64,000 nucleotides of DNA from Bryopsis sp. KO-2023 (GCA_030272585.1 BSYQ01000003.1:7130001-7194000), one strand, 5' to 3'. Positions 36,301-47,997 are shown, counted from the stretch's first letter. Notes: a model not told the origin generated them from the sequence alone. Translations and numbers: made by a program.

Positions 36301-37145
36301 TTGTCTTTCTTCCTGTCCTTGCTATGCTTGTGGGGATGCTCACCAGCTTCGTGTGGATGGGGATGCTCCTCTGTCTCATCTTCCTCGTCTTCATCATGCG
36401 AATGGGGATGGGTGCCTGGGGCATGTGGGTGGGGATGATCTGGCCCAATCTCATCCCCAGCACCATCCTTGCTGTGCTTGTGGGGATGCTCATCCTCATC
36501 ATGCGCATGAGGGTGCTCTTCCTCGTCTTCATCATGCGTATGGGGATGGGTGCCTGGAGCATGTGGATGGGGATGATCTGGCCCAATCTCATCCCCAGCA
36601 CCATCCTTACTGTGCTTGTGGGGATGCTCATCCTCATCATGTGCATGAGGGTGCTCCTCCTCATCTTCATCGTGGGTGTGAGGATCAGTGCCTGGCGCAT
36701 GCGGGTGTGGATGATCTGCTCCGATCACATCGTCTTCAGGGTTGTCGCTGTGCTTGTGATCGTGTTCGTCGGCGTCGTGGGGGTGAGGGTGTTCCTCGTC
36801 CTCCCCGCCATTCTCATGGGTATGAGGATGAGTGCCGGGCGCATGATAGTGTGGGTGATCCTCATCGATCAGGTCCTTTTTCCCGTCTTTGCTGTGTGTG
36901 TGCGGGTGCTCGTCGTCATCGTGAGGGTGCGGGTGCTCCTCCTCGTCGTGTGTGTGCGGATGTGTGCCTGGCTTGTGGGGGTGGGGATGATCGGGCCCGA
37001 TCTCGTCCTCCGCAGGGTCATCGCCGTGTGTGTGAGGGTGGGTTACGTTCTTGTGGGGGTGGGGGTGTTTCTTCTCCTGGGCCGCCGCCAGTATTTGCAG
37101 CGTGATCAAGACTAACGCCAACAGGCTTTTTCGCGGAGCCGCCAT
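33382..37145 (-). CDS. Histidine-rich repeat / transferrin-lobe fusion protein
   Basis: Start ATG at 37145 (MAAPRKSLLALVLITLQILA, signal peptide). A 72-nt in-frame extension upstream is less likely. Exon 1 (37145-35598) encodes about 440 residues of HPHxH-type repeats, then the transferrin lobe begins at VRWCIPSDQPPAF, near residue 475. Later exons mirror the neighbouring gene: CAKMIGDGEAHLS, SCHTGYHKS, YYDYEGAFRCL, and a terminal exon ending MEDGDR-stop at 33382. Two iron ligands differ from its neighbour: the Asp site reads STFGAGDV (Gly), and the His site reads VIANSVV (Asn). Both Tyr ligands remain. I count about 114 His in the array, with Asp/Glu spacers. It is probably a secreted metal-binding protein whose specificity has moved to the His array; that is inference. 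Confidence 0.92.
35750..37090. repeat. Coding minisatellite for HPHxH modules
   Basis: Imperfect tandem array inside exon 1 of the fusion transferrin. The protein unit alternates HPHPHAPGTHPHTH with DEDEEEHPHAHDEDEHPHKH and a spacer such as SKDGAGDEIGPD. A block of about 46 codons is nearly exactly repeated around 36.4-36.7 kb, while outer units are more diverged. This pattern fits expansion from the middle by unequal exchange. The array keeps frame throughout and also leaves long open frames on the other strand, which are by-products. Confidence 0.9.
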
Positions 37146-37611
37146 CTTCGGGGAGGTAAAGGGAGAAACCAGGGTCCCAAGGGGAAGAGCCAGCACAAAC
37201 TCTCCGAGCAGCAAACGGACCTTTTAACGGATTGCTGTTGTCACACCATCAACACGAGGTTTTTTTTTTCCTGTTGGACAGACTGAGGGGGGCGACTTTC
37301 TTGTTGTTCCCATTCTCAAGACCGTGATGGAAGGCAAAACTTCCTGTCAGGCCTCAACTGACTTTGATGGCGTACAGCTGATGGAATATTGCCTCCTTCC
37401 TGTTGGATCATCAAGAAAGCCACGAGCCGTTTTCTTGCCAACACAACAACCGGTCATTAAAGCACCAAATGAGTTCATTTCCTTCAATTTAGCCTTTTTT
37501 GTCTCCTGACGAACGAGAAATCGAATGCAGCTTGGTGTTTGCAGAACTCCACGCCCGTCCGCCAGATATTCTGTTGTTGTGGGTTTGCTTTCAGCATAAA
37601 CTTTGGTTGAT
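37146..37611. promoter_or_regulatory. Divergent promoter region (fusion transferrin / coiled-coil gene)
   Basis: 466 bp separate the minus-strand ATG at 37145 from the plus-strand ATG at 37612. Includes a T-run near 37.26 kb. No defined regulatory motif was identified. Confidence 0.35.
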
Positions 37612-39726
37612 ATGGACGGGCGTTCTCGGGGCAGTGATGGTCGGCGACTTTCAGGGACGCCAGTGCTTATGGATGCTTGGTAGGTTTGCTTTCGTTTGTT
37701 GTGAGATATCCAACCCTAGCGATGACACTCCAAGGGAGCGCCAAGGATAACAGCAATGTTCCACACTTGCGCCCCTGTGTTTGCTTGTTCATACAACTGA
37801 GGCAAATCTCTTGAGTGACGTCTTTAATTTTCCGCATCTTTTAAAGGGAGAGTGGCCTTCTGAGACGAGACTCTGTCCCTGACGAAATATGGGAATCCGC
37901 GAACGAAAAGTTGCTATCTTTAGAAGCAGAGGTAGGCTAAGTGCCATCCAATTATAGTCCAGCCTGATTTGGGTTTTACTGGCTTTTTTTTGCTCTCTTT
38001 TTCTGTCCACCTTCCGACTAATCCTGATCCTTGGGAATAGTAGGGTTGATGTGGAATGATTTGCAACTGGTCCTGCAGGCAGCTGGTTTGGATGAGGGAA
38101 AATGCAATGCGGAAAAAGAGTATGATCAGTGGGTGGCCTTTCACAAGGTACTTCGTATTCTATTCAAATCAAAAATTAACACCGACCCCCACGAGTCTAT
38201 ATGCAGTGAATCCCTTGCGCTATTTTGCCTTATTGGTTTTGCTGCCACTTGGAAATTCGTTCAGTAATATCAAATGAACAACACCTGCGGGGGAGCAGCT
38301 TTCATTTGATACAGCGGATGGGGGCTTTCATCCTCAAGCCATCCATTTTGAATACTTGAAAAAAAATAAAGGGAATTAGTAATCCCGTTGTGTTCCAACA
38401 GCAAGCCACCAAGAATTTCGAAAAAGGAATGCAGGCGTACAAACAAGAAGCGGACATTCAAGCAAAACGGATTGTGGAAGACAAAGAAATGCAGCATGTT
38501 TTCGAGCAAGAGTTGATGGAGTTGGAGAAGCAAATGTATGTATGTGAATAGCTGCGAATGCTTTTGTCACGAAGTCAAAACTGAAATATTGGGCTCTCTG
38601 GATGTTGCCTAATCGTCAGACATGGACCTCAAGACCTACATTCTTGTTCATAGAATTGAAATTGAAATGGGGTGAAGTCTAGGAGATGCAATTTTTATTG
38701 TTCCCTGTGAATTTGCAGGGAGCGTCTCAAAGAAGCAGCTGCGATCATTGGGGGGGAGTTATCAGTCTACGAGGTAGGTGCTTTCATTGTAGATTCAAGT
38801 CACAGCCTAATATTTTGGAGGAAGGTCGCAAGAAAACAATTGCTCAAAAAGTGAATTACAAGGTTTCTGCATTGATTTATTGCCTATGAATGTTTAATAC
38901 AAATTTTTCACTCGCTTCCTGTTTTTCCTGTCGTTATTGCAATCAGGCCCGACCTGTGGATGTGGAAATTGATGATTTGCAACGCCTGGCTGAAGCGGCT
39001 GAAGCTCGCAACCAAGAGTAATTGCTTGCTCCTGTCAATAGAAATTTTCTTCTTATTTTAGACACAATTTCTAAACTTTGAAGGCGGTCTGTGGAATGGA
39101 AAGAACATTTTTTTCTTCTTTGCGTGCTGTTTCAGAATGGTGGCCACTTCTTCTGATCTTGACCACCAGCTGGAAGCAATGGAGAAAGAAAATGAGGGTA
39201 TCAAGGCAGAGTAAGTGCTGAGAGTACCTTCGATTCAATATTTTATTTATGTATATATTTTTTTGTCTACATCAGGGCATTATAGGGCCTAGATCAACCC
39301 TGGAATAAACCCGTTCTCCTATTTTAAACCTTTTCGTTACTGATCTCGGCCTTCCTTTCATTTGCTGCAGGTCTGAAAGCAAAGACAAGGAATTGAGGCT
39401 GCTCTATGACAGTCTCAAGAGCTTGCAATGTAGACAGGATAATCTCGAAGCTCGAGAGCAGCAGGCAGAAATGGACAGTGATGGGTTGAATACCAGGTAT
39501 GGGCTGTGGGAGCGGGGGTATCTCTTTTTTCACATGCCAGACCCCCTGTACTTCCTAAGAAGCAGCAAACCTGAAAAGTGCCCCTTGAAAACTAGCACAA
39601 CAAACAGCAGTACTGACCTCCCACACACACCGTCCTTTTGATAACTTATGCATGCTTCATATCAGGGAGAGAGCTGTGGATCTTGCCACTGCAAAATTAA
39701 ACGAGGAAAAGCTCCAAGCATGCTGA
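37612..39726 (+). CDS. Coiled-coil protein of about 270 residues
   Basis: Eight or nine small exons, phases consistent. The first is 37612-37679 (MDGRSRGSDGRRLSGTPVLM), then an exon beginning near 37845 (ESGLLRRDSVPDEIWESANE). Further exons are near 38.08, 38.40, 38.72, 38.95, 39.14 and 39.37 kb, and the last starts after the acceptor near 39664 and ends at TGA 39724-39726. After a short basic, Ser-rich head, nearly the whole protein is heptad-like helix (for example KQQATKNFEKGMQAYKQEAD and LYDSLKSLQCRQDNLEAREQ). The shape resembles kinetochore, augmin or ciliary coiled-coil subunits. I see no globular domain and do not assign a name. The start lies 0.47 kb from the divergent fusion-transferrin start. 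Confidence 0.75.
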
Positions 39727-40844
39727 AGTACATTTTGAAACTCCTGGAGACTTGGGGGTGGAACCCAAAAAAATCATCAGCAAACGACAAGAAAAACCGA
39801 AAAAGAATCGAGTCCAGGGCCGGCATGATGGAAGATGCTTAAATAGGGAGAAGTAATATCAAAAAGGAAAAAAAAGAATCATTTGAGGATCTCCACGAAA
39901 CAAAAGTAGATTTTGCTCCAGAATTTGTTTTAGTGTTTTTTTGTTTTGGTTCAGACAGATATAGGTAGAAATGAACTCATGGGCGAGGGTCTCACAGGAG
40001 GTATTTTGGACTTGTGTGGCGGTGGTCCCAAAATAGCAGGGTGAACTGAAGCAGGCAGAGTCAATGTGCACTGTACATTTTCTGGTGATTGTCTCTGTCA
40101 ACTCCAGAAGTGAGTATTATAAAGATATTCTTTATCTTAATCCTGAGGAAGAATTGAGTTCTGAAAGAAGTCGACCTATGAATGAACAGAAGGTCCCGAA
40201 AGATCAACAGGCAGAAAACTCCATTCGTAATAGTCACAATCACAGCCAGAGTGCCTGCACTATGTAGAAAAGAAACTTTTTTTTGTGCAAACTGAACTAA
40301 AGAGAAGAGAGGGCCACCAGTTGCCAGTGTGCGGTTCCAGTACACTGCGAGTTTTTGACATTCAACTTTGTGGTTGAGTGCTAAGAATCGCAACTGCAAC
40401 CATTCGTTGGAAGGAAATAAAACGAGTCCAGGAAAAAGGAACACCTGGCTACAACTCCATGTCAAGAAACGAGGAGAGAAAATGACAACGAACACAAAAA
40501 CAAACACAAGTACAGAACTTCGATTCGGGCTGCAGAGGCCTTCCATCAAGAATTAGACAACCTGCCTCTGCCCTCACCCACCAGCACAAGTTTCCACCAA
40601 ATATCTCTAGCTCTGGATCGTTGAGCAAAACGACAAGGGATAAAAACTTCATCGTATTTAAGTAGAAGTTGGAAACCCTACGATGTGTAACCCAACCGCC
40701 CAAAGACCCTGTACAGGGCACATGTGTGGCTGAATGCATGATTGTTGAAGCGAACGAACCCCTCCGGTTGACCCCCCCAGTTGCCACCAAGTTTTCACTC
40801 AAAAAAAGTGCGGTGAAACTGTTAGTTGACCGTCCCAAAACGCA
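39727..40844. other. Intergenic region
   Basis: Contains a 162-codon minus-strand frame (40549-40061) with hydrophobic composition but no motif, signal or splice support. I treat it as chance. Otherwise nothing supported. Confidence 0.4.
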
Positions 40845-42527
40845 ATGGCAGCGGAGGGCTCTTCAGGGATGCGTGATTGGTAGGAAAAGACGTCACAAAG
40901 TCGTCAACGCTCATCTGACTGCTCATTGGTGGATGATTTTGATTCTTGTCGAAGCCTCCTGTTGAAATATTTCACGTCAATGCTCCCTCACTTCTTCAAT
41001 TGGGTCAGACTGAAACATACATTTTCTTGATGGAATATTAGCCACCTGGCATCAGCAAGGGGCTTGATCAGAGTGGCTGGGGAGCTTGTCGCAATTCCAC
41101 ACCACATTGAAAAGACAGGGTACAAGGCGAAGAACTCCTATGGAGCGAAAGCAGTGTTCTCTGGAGAAACGTAAGATCAAATTTCAGTTGGTCAGTGGAT
41201 TCATCGATTCATGTCCAAGCACAAGGAAACTCTCATTTGCTCTTTTCACTGGAATGGCTGACACAGACATGGTACCCTGTAAATTGGCAAATGCCCCGGT
41301 ATTCATGTTTGAATATTTTTGAAACCACATGTCCTGTTATGGTGAAAAGGTGTTGGATGGCTGTATTGGTGCCATCATGCATTGCTCAGCTGTGCACTGC
41401 ACAGGAAGAACAAACAAACACCCCCCCTGCCCCTCTTCTTCCCTTATTTCACACGGAATGGCTTAGAAAGGATTCTAAGAAAGTTTGTGCTTGCTGTTGG
41501 CAGGACGAATCGATTCTTCCAAAAGAGTGTGAAGACAGTGGGCGAGGGTCAATGCATCAAGACTGCTACCGTCAAGAAAAAACTCATGCCATATTCTGTC
41601 AAAGCCTCGCGAAACAGACCAAAGGAAACTGTGAGTATTGCGACCACTCCAAAGATGCAAAATCATACAAAGCAACCCAGCAGATGTTCCTTCAGATACC
41701 TCAACACACACATTTTCTTGCTGGATGCGTGCGGACAAACTACTTAGGTGGACATTGGAGGAGTCTTAATTTCTGCTGACAGGCTTTGGGTTTGTGCAGA
41801 TGGAAAACACTGTGGGGACGAGATTTGATATCCATCCATCGATCAAGTGAGTAATTCTGAAAAAAGTCTATCTGTTTGTGTTGTGATTTTCTTTTCCTTT
41901 ATTTTGTGCGATCATTGGACTCGCCTGGAGCCATTTCAAGTGCACCTGTACCTTCCTTTTCACTATTCCCCTATTCGATTTGAGTTGATGCTTGAATCCA
42001 CAAAATAGCCAAATCAAGCGAATGCACAAATATCTGTGCAAGGTAAAGACCCCCCCCCGGAAAATATCATTAATATCAAATCGTTTCAACTGGCAGACAT
42101 GAAGAGTACAGAGGAAGCAGCCGAGTGAAACTCCAGGGTGCAACCCCCGACGCAAACTCAGGCTGGAAAACAACCAATCAGGTTTGTTGCAATTTTACAA
42201 ATCACGAAAGCTAATACTCAGCAACAGAGAATCTGAACAATAACAATAATGTTCCAATTTTCATATCTGAACCTCTTTAAATGCTCAACCATTGTTGAAA
42301 TCAAAATCATGAAAACCTCCAAATGGCAAATTCAATTGCACAATGAAACAGCTTTGGTGATCTTCTGCAAGATGGGCAATTCAGTCTCAGAAATCTGAGA
42401 AAGCATCCATGCCGTGCAGGTGTTTGCCGAGTGCACTCAGATTCATGACACTGTGGGTCTTGCAAATCCTGGCATCAGCTCCGATGTGGCCAAGAGAATG
42501 CACAAGAAGCAAGGAATCTATGTCTAG
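40845..42527 (+). CDS. Small basic protein of about 176 residues, unrecognised
   Basis: Six exons join in phase: 40845-40879, 41042-41170, 41504-41630, then exons near 41801-41847, 42098-42180 and 42420-42527. It begins MAAEGSSGMRD and ends MHKKQGIYV. There is no signal peptide or membrane segment; the protein is basic, with Gly/Ser/Tyr-rich patches (GYKAKNSYGAKAVFSGET) and a conserved-looking C-terminal IHDTVGLANPGISSD. This composition is typical of small ciliary microtubule-inner or axonemal proteins, and the organism has cilia (CFAP99 in this window). I could not match it to a named family, so the ciliary idea is only inference. The splice model itself is well supported. Confidence 0.7.
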
Positions 42528-44560
42528 AGTTTTTCCACCAGCGTTGGGTTTTTTGAATGGAGACCTCCACATTTTTGAATTGTAAATTCTTCTCTATGCC
42601 GATGTTTGCTGCAGCTTCATTGCAAGTCTGACCAAAGGCAAAGGAGTGTTCTCTTCTCACCTTGAAAAAAAAAACTCAGGTGGGATGGCAATATATCCAA
42701 TGATGGTGTCGATCCACACGAAATTTTATACAGTTTTGAATATAATGGACAGCACAACAAAAAAACAGAAAACAATACATATACTGTGAAACCTTGATGG
42801 CTGAATCTGGTGGGGACGATATTGTCCATGGTATTTTTATAGGTTGTCCAATGTCAATCATCTACAAGCATCGACAGTTCATACAGAAGCCTTCCTTTCC
42901 AAAGAAAAAAAACCCAACCCATCTAACGAGTTCTTTTTTGTTTTGTTTTTTTGTTTTTCCTCTTTTTTTCTTTTTTTTCGAGTTCTTTTCTTCTTTTTTG
43001 CTTCCCAAATTCCCATAGTCCAGTAAAGCCCACTAAACCACCACTGAAATAAACTCCACCACCCAATTTGGATTCAGTGGATATTTTTAAGCAAGTCCAA
43101 GCCAGGGTTAAATTCCAGCTCGACTTCCAGATCCTGTCAATAACCCCCCAAAAAAATGAGGTGCACCGGCTCATCTTTTTCTCAGATAAATCCTGATTTG
43201 ACACCCAGCGAACCTCTCTTTCTCAAAACAAAAGCACAACACTCGCAAGAAATTGACCTTTGTTAATCCTTCAGCCTCCTTTTCTTTTCTTTTAACTATT
43301 CTTTTTCCTTGGCCATGATTCATCGGTCCACTTACTAATTAATATATTCTGCGAAATTTTTGACAACCCCTCAATACCTTTTTTTCTTCTTCTCTTCCCG
43401 GGTATTAATCCTACCCTCATCCAAATTTCATGCCATGTTTTTTTTTCCTTCTTTTCTTTTGAACTTTTCGATCAACGGCTTTTTTTCCTTTCAATCCCAT
43501 AGAACGAGAAATCAGGAAACCTTCCAAGGGGGAAAAAACAACACAAAAAAAAACGCAATCGAATGTATGTATATGAACTCATGCAACCACACAATGCACG
43601 CGTGGGTTGCAAAACCCCATTTTTTTTTTTAGAATTCTGAATTACTAAATGAATACAAAAGGGGGAAAAATGAATTGATTCAGAATAAACCCATATCAGG
43701 ACAAGTAAAAACCGGGCGCCTTTCAATTATGCTACTTTTCATTCATTCGTTCATATCATAAGGGGAAAAAAAAAGTTGCAACAAAAGTGCAAAACCGAGA
43801 AAATGATTCCAGTGATAAAAAAACCTCAGTGCCAAAACTGCATTTTTTCGTCGGAGGAATTCCTTTTTTTTTCAAAATCCCCCATTTTTTTTTCTAATTT
43901 TTTCTGAGGCCTCGGTGTTCAAAATTCAAACAACTCTTTCTGGAATATATATATATATATATATTTCTTTTTTTTTCTTTTCCCCCTCTCCCCATCAATA
44001 CAAGTCTGATTAAGAAATGTCTTGAGGGTTCCCATCCCATTACTAAAATTCCCATCCCTTGTAAAGGTTTTTTTGGTTTAATTTTGTCACGCACCCCCTT
44101 CCCACCCCACCCAATCCCCCTTTCTTTCTTTTTTTAATGAAAATATAACTAAATGTAATAAATGTCCACTGCAATGCTACTATGAAAAACATCGGAGTGC
44201 ATAAAAGCCATTGTAAACACGCAGCTTATGCTAATGAGTTTTTTTTTTCTTTCTGTTTTTTTCCCTGGCACTATCTCCCCATCAATTTTCGGCCCAAAAT
44301 GACAGAAACTAAAAACTGGGGTGGGCAAAAACACAAAAAAAAAGTAAAAATATATTTCATACAAATATCACAAAAAAAAAAGAAAAAAGAAAAAAGATGC
44401 ACCAACCCAAACACGTGGAAAAGGGGGCTTCACGTCCATTTCCCTTTTTTTTGTTTTTTTAAAGACCAGATGCTTGTAGAAGTTTTTTTTTCCCTTCACG
44501 TCCCTTTGATCTTTCTAGGGACTCGTCGGTGATCCAAAACGTAAAAAATACAAACGTATT
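42528..44560. other. Low-complexity intergenic region
   Basis: About 2 kb of T/A homopolymer-rich sequence between convergent genes, including long T runs and a (TA)n tract. It probably contains both 3' UTRs. No gene supported. Confidence 0.5.
43944..43964. repeat. (TA)n microsatellite
   Basis: TA dinucleotide run in the low-complexity region downstream of the minus-strand coiled-coil gene. Confidence 0.9.
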
Positions 44561-45727
44561 TCATATCTTGCAGGATTCGATCGTGATTCTGTCGAGTCTC
44601 TTGGACAGCAACTCGACTTGCACCCCGTCGGAAGTGGGCGATTGAACATCGTTTTCGTCCCCGAAATGGCTGGCACCCTCAGAGCCGCTGCCGGGATTGC
44701 CCAAAGAAGGGTGCCAGGCGGAAATCTCGTGCAGACTGATGGGAGCGTCTTTTTGGGATGCCACTTTGTCCGCGACGAGATCCGTGTCGTCGTCGCTCTC
44801 TGGAATCACGGTCGCGTACTCGAGCAACACCTGCAGGCCGTCGTTCTCTGCCTTCAACTTGTTATTCTCTTCCATCAGCAGCGCCTTCTCTTTCAGAAGG
44901 TGCTGCAATTGAAGGGCCACCTGCTCGTTCATCGTGTCTTGTTCCGAGGTGAGGTCTGAGTGGTGGCGTTCCAACCTGCTGTACTTGCGTTGAAGCGATT
45001 CGTTGTGCTTGCGTTCCTCGGAGAGATTGCTTTCGACACGCGCCTTTTCGCTGACGACGACGTTGTACTGGTCAGCCAAGCTTCTGAGCTTTTTCAGTTC
45101 GATCTCCGTTTCCACCGAGGTCGGCGTGGAGCTCGTGCTCACTGTACGCCGCATGCCCCTCGACTTGCGTCCATTCTTCCGCGATGGCGTGCCCGTTGAC
45201 GTCCATTCCGAATCTCCACTGCTGGACTCGACGTCCGCCGAGCACGGGGTGGTAATGACGACCGGCTCCAATCCATCTATCCACAGGGTTTCCGAAACAG
45301 AGCGGACATGCTGTCCAGCGGGTTTCTCTGCACGAGACGGGGCGGAGGGCATTGACTTCAGCGACGTCGAACGAATAGGTTTCTCGATACCACCGGCGGA
45401 GGGATGCTTTCTTCCCCCTTTCTTTTTCCGAGAGCGTGCGCTCATCGCCCCCGAATCTCGCAAGTCCCCCGGAACGCGTCTCGGCAGCATGACTCCAGGC
45501 GGCAAGCCTCGCGCCATGGCTTCGTTCACGAATGCCGCATACTGGTTGGAGCCAGACCCGTGAGTTCTACAAATTTCCAGCGCCCTTTCACGCACGTTCG
45601 TCATTGGTTCCGCCATTCTCCTGCTCGGCGAGTTTCTTGGGCGTCCCTGGGTTCTGAATCCCGCGTTATCCATCGGAACACTTTTCTGTATCTCACAAAC
45701 AAATTCGGCGCAGCTGCACAGGCCCAA
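44561..45727 (-). CDS. Disordered/coiled-coil protein, intronless, about 388 residues
   Basis: A single long minus-strand open frame with stop at 44561-44563. The first Met is at 45727; a second at 45673 (MDNAGFRTQGRPR) is an equally possible start. An Arg/Ser-rich disordered N-terminal half (including KKKGGRKHPSAGG and RKNGRKSRGMRRT) leads to a coiled coil of about 110 residues from ETEIELKKLRSLADQY to LMEENNKLKAENDGLQVLLE. It ends in an acidic tail and VELLSKRLDRITIES. No enzymatic domain. Basic head plus coiled coil suggests a cytoskeletal or nucleic-acid-associated scaffold, but I do not recognise it. Higher GC than the flanking DNA supports coding. Confidence 0.7.
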   Translation of the reverse strand: MGLCSCAEFVCEIQKSVPMDNAGFRTQGRPRNSPSRRMAEPMTNVRERALEICRTHGSGSNQYAAFVNEAMARGLPPGVMLPRRVPGDLRDSGAMSARSRKKKGGRKHPSAGGIEKPIRSTSLKSMPSAPSRAEKPAGQHVRSVSETLWIDGLEPVVITTPCSADVESSSGDSEWTSTGTPSRKNGRKSRGMRRTVSTSSTPTSVETEIELKKLRSLADQYNVVVSEKARVESNLSEERKHNESLQRKYSRLERHHSDLTSEQDTMNEQVALQLQHLLKEKALLMEENNKLKAENDGLQVLLEYATVIPESDDDTDLVADKVASQKDAPISLHEISAWHPSLGNPGSGSEGASHFGDENDVQSPTSDGVQVELLSKRLDRITIESCKI

Positions 45728-46109
45728 GACGTGGAGTCACCTGGGAACTCTCGTCCAAACACGTATTCGATGGTGTGGAGCGGCTCAGCTCCACGATAAT
45801 ACAAAAAAGACAAAAAACTTGGGGAGGGCGCGAACGGGACCGTTTTTGTGGGCGGTTGCGGTCTCGAACGAAACAGGTACGATCCAAAAAGAAAAACGCA
45901 AGATGCGAAACGCGAAAAATTAACGTGTGCGTAACGTCTCCATGCATGCCCGACATCGGTCCACCTCCAAGATAGGAGAGTTGGCCCCACAGCCAATTCT
46001 TGTGATGATTCGCTGGCGGAAGGGGCTCCATGCACCTGGGCTGGATTCTGCGAGACGCATTGCATCAAAGAGCGGCGTATTTTTGCTGCACGTTCGTCAG
46101 GGGGAAGAA
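45728..46109. promoter_or_regulatory. Divergent promoter region (coiled-coil / J-domain genes)
   Basis: About 380 bp between divergent start codons at 45727 (-) and 46110 (+). GC-rich near both starts; no specific motif assigned. Confidence 0.35.
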
Positions 46110-47997
46110 ATGGCGGCCGAAGTCCCTCGACGTCAAAGATCATACAGTAGGGCTCCATTCCCAAAAAACCTGCCACTTGATCCCATTACATCATCGCCTG
46201 GAGAATCACAGAACCACTCCTGCCACATCGATTGGTTTTCTTACCCCAATTCATTCCATTTTCTAAACCTCCACACACAGAGATACGAACAATACCTCAA
46301 GAAATGGCAGAGAAGGAGGAGCAAACAGCAGCTGTGGTCATTGGCTGATGAAGCTGCTGGGGATGATTTGGAGGAGGAGGAGGAGCAGCAGCAGCGCAGC
46401 AGACCGAGTGCTCCACATTTCAATGCGAATGCGGACTATTTCTATCATGATTTTTTCGAGGATGATGTCAGCCAGAGGCGGCGACAGACATTTGAAAACT
46501 CCAAAGACAGCGCCATGAGGGAACAAGGTGCAGTCAAAATAGCGGATGTTATTTTAATTAGTGAATGTGAATGGAGAATTTTGCACTGATGCTGGAAAGC
46601 AATGGAGGGGGGTCATTTCAAATGGCAAATCAAGGTCTATAGATTCATACGTGTGTGTGTTTTTTTCAGTCAGTGGAGAAACCCTTAGATGACAGGACAA
46701 AAATTGGGTGGATGAATTGTGCTTGTGAAGTGTTTGTTTCGCCTTCTGGGAAGTTTTTTTTTCTTCTTTTTTTCGCACTGTTGAATTGCAAATTTTGAAC
46801 TTGGTTGAATCAGCATCTTTGTGTGCAGCCTTTCAAAAGCGCCGAATGCAGATGAGCTCCATTCAAGGAGAATGGGCCAATTTTTCTGAAGAATGGGAAG
46901 ACGCAGAGGACGATCACGACCAAGGGTATATTCTGGAGTCGAACCTTATTGAAGCCTTTTCTCAAATTTGATGACCCCCCTCGTCTGCGGTCAGCCCTCT
47001 GCCACCAGATAAAATACATTATAGCAACAACAATGCAGTTTTTCAATTCGAAAGAAAAGCCTTTCTGGGTTTGAGAAAAGAAAGAAGGGGTATTCCTTCG
47101 GGATGTCCGAATGTTTTTTGTTTTCTCTGACTTTTTTGGCACATGCGTTGATTCAGAGGGTCAAGAAATAATGGTTCAAGCAGCCCAGGACAGCAAGCAG
47201 TGGAAGGTGAGGGAGCGATGGTTGCTTTTCTTTTCGCAGTCTTTTTTGTGATTTGTCTGCAAGAGAATTGATTCATTAGGTCAAATATATATTTTTTTTG
47301 ATACAGGGATTTGGAGCCATCTGAGAGTGCTTGGGCTGCCATTCGATGCGAAATTGACAGCCAGGCGATTGAAAGAAGCGTAAGGCTGTCCATATTTGAA
47401 AAAAAAAACTTGAACAACATCATAAATACATGTCTGTGTGTGTGTGCACTGCAAATGCTGCTTGGTGCCCCATTATTGTTTCGAGGCTTTCCCCAGTTTT
47501 TCAACGGTCAAGTAAATCCACCGTGGGTTAGATCGGCACTGCTCATTAATTCATTTTAGACACTACTGAAGCCTTGCTTTTACGTTAAGTTTGCAACATG
47601 AAGTGTCTGAGAACCCGTTGATGGAGCCCGTCTAAAATTCTTGATTTATGACTGTCACTCTATTTGTTCTCTACACCTGATTGGTTGCCAGTTCATCAAG
47701 AGGAAGTGGAGCTCTCTTAATGCCCAGTGTTTGACCATTTCTGTGCAGGTTCCACATGTGTGCAAGAAAATGGCATCCGGATTTACACCAGGGTTCAGAC
47801 AAGGTATCCCTGTCTTTGTGGGTCTAGCGTTGAAAACGAGTGCGTTTTTATTTTGCAGTTGATGAGGCTCATCCGATTGTTGGTTGCGATTGCGATTTGA
47901 CCTTTTCTTTTTCTTCCAACTTCAGTCTGAAGCCGAGGTTCGATTCAAGGAGGCACACACGGCCTATCAGAGCCTCATGGTGCAATTTTCAAAGTAA
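46110..47997 (+). CDS. DnaJ/J-domain protein with C-terminal J domain
   Basis: Exons 46110-46527, 46829-46925, 47157-47206, 47307-47379, 47749-47803 and 47926-47997 join in phase. Exon 1 may hide a further short intron before RYEQYLKKWQRR. The start is MAAEVPRRQRSYSRAP. An acidic/Gln-rich middle leads to a complete J domain at the very C-terminus: helix I HLRVLGLPFDAKLTARRLKE, helix II ending KWHPD with the essential HPD intact, then AEVRFKEAHTAYQSLM for helix III. The protein ends VQFSK. J proteins stimulate Hsp70 ATPase and hand it clients. With no zinc-finger or C-terminal substrate domain this is a class III co-chaperone. The N-terminal region may set location; an organelle is possible but not clear. 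Confidence 0.88.

Noticed and set aside
35304..37115. 603-codon plus-strand open frame of hydrophobic Val/Met/Leu-rich repeats, and a 323-codon alternative minus-strand frame (36700-35729)
   Set aside because: Both are by-products of the HPHxH-coding repeats read in other frames. The 574-codon minus-strand frame has the signal peptide, splice sites and transferrin continuation.
40061..40549. 162-codon minus-strand hydrophobic open frame
   Set aside because: No conserved motif, no credible signal or start context, and it is in intergenic AT-rich DNA.
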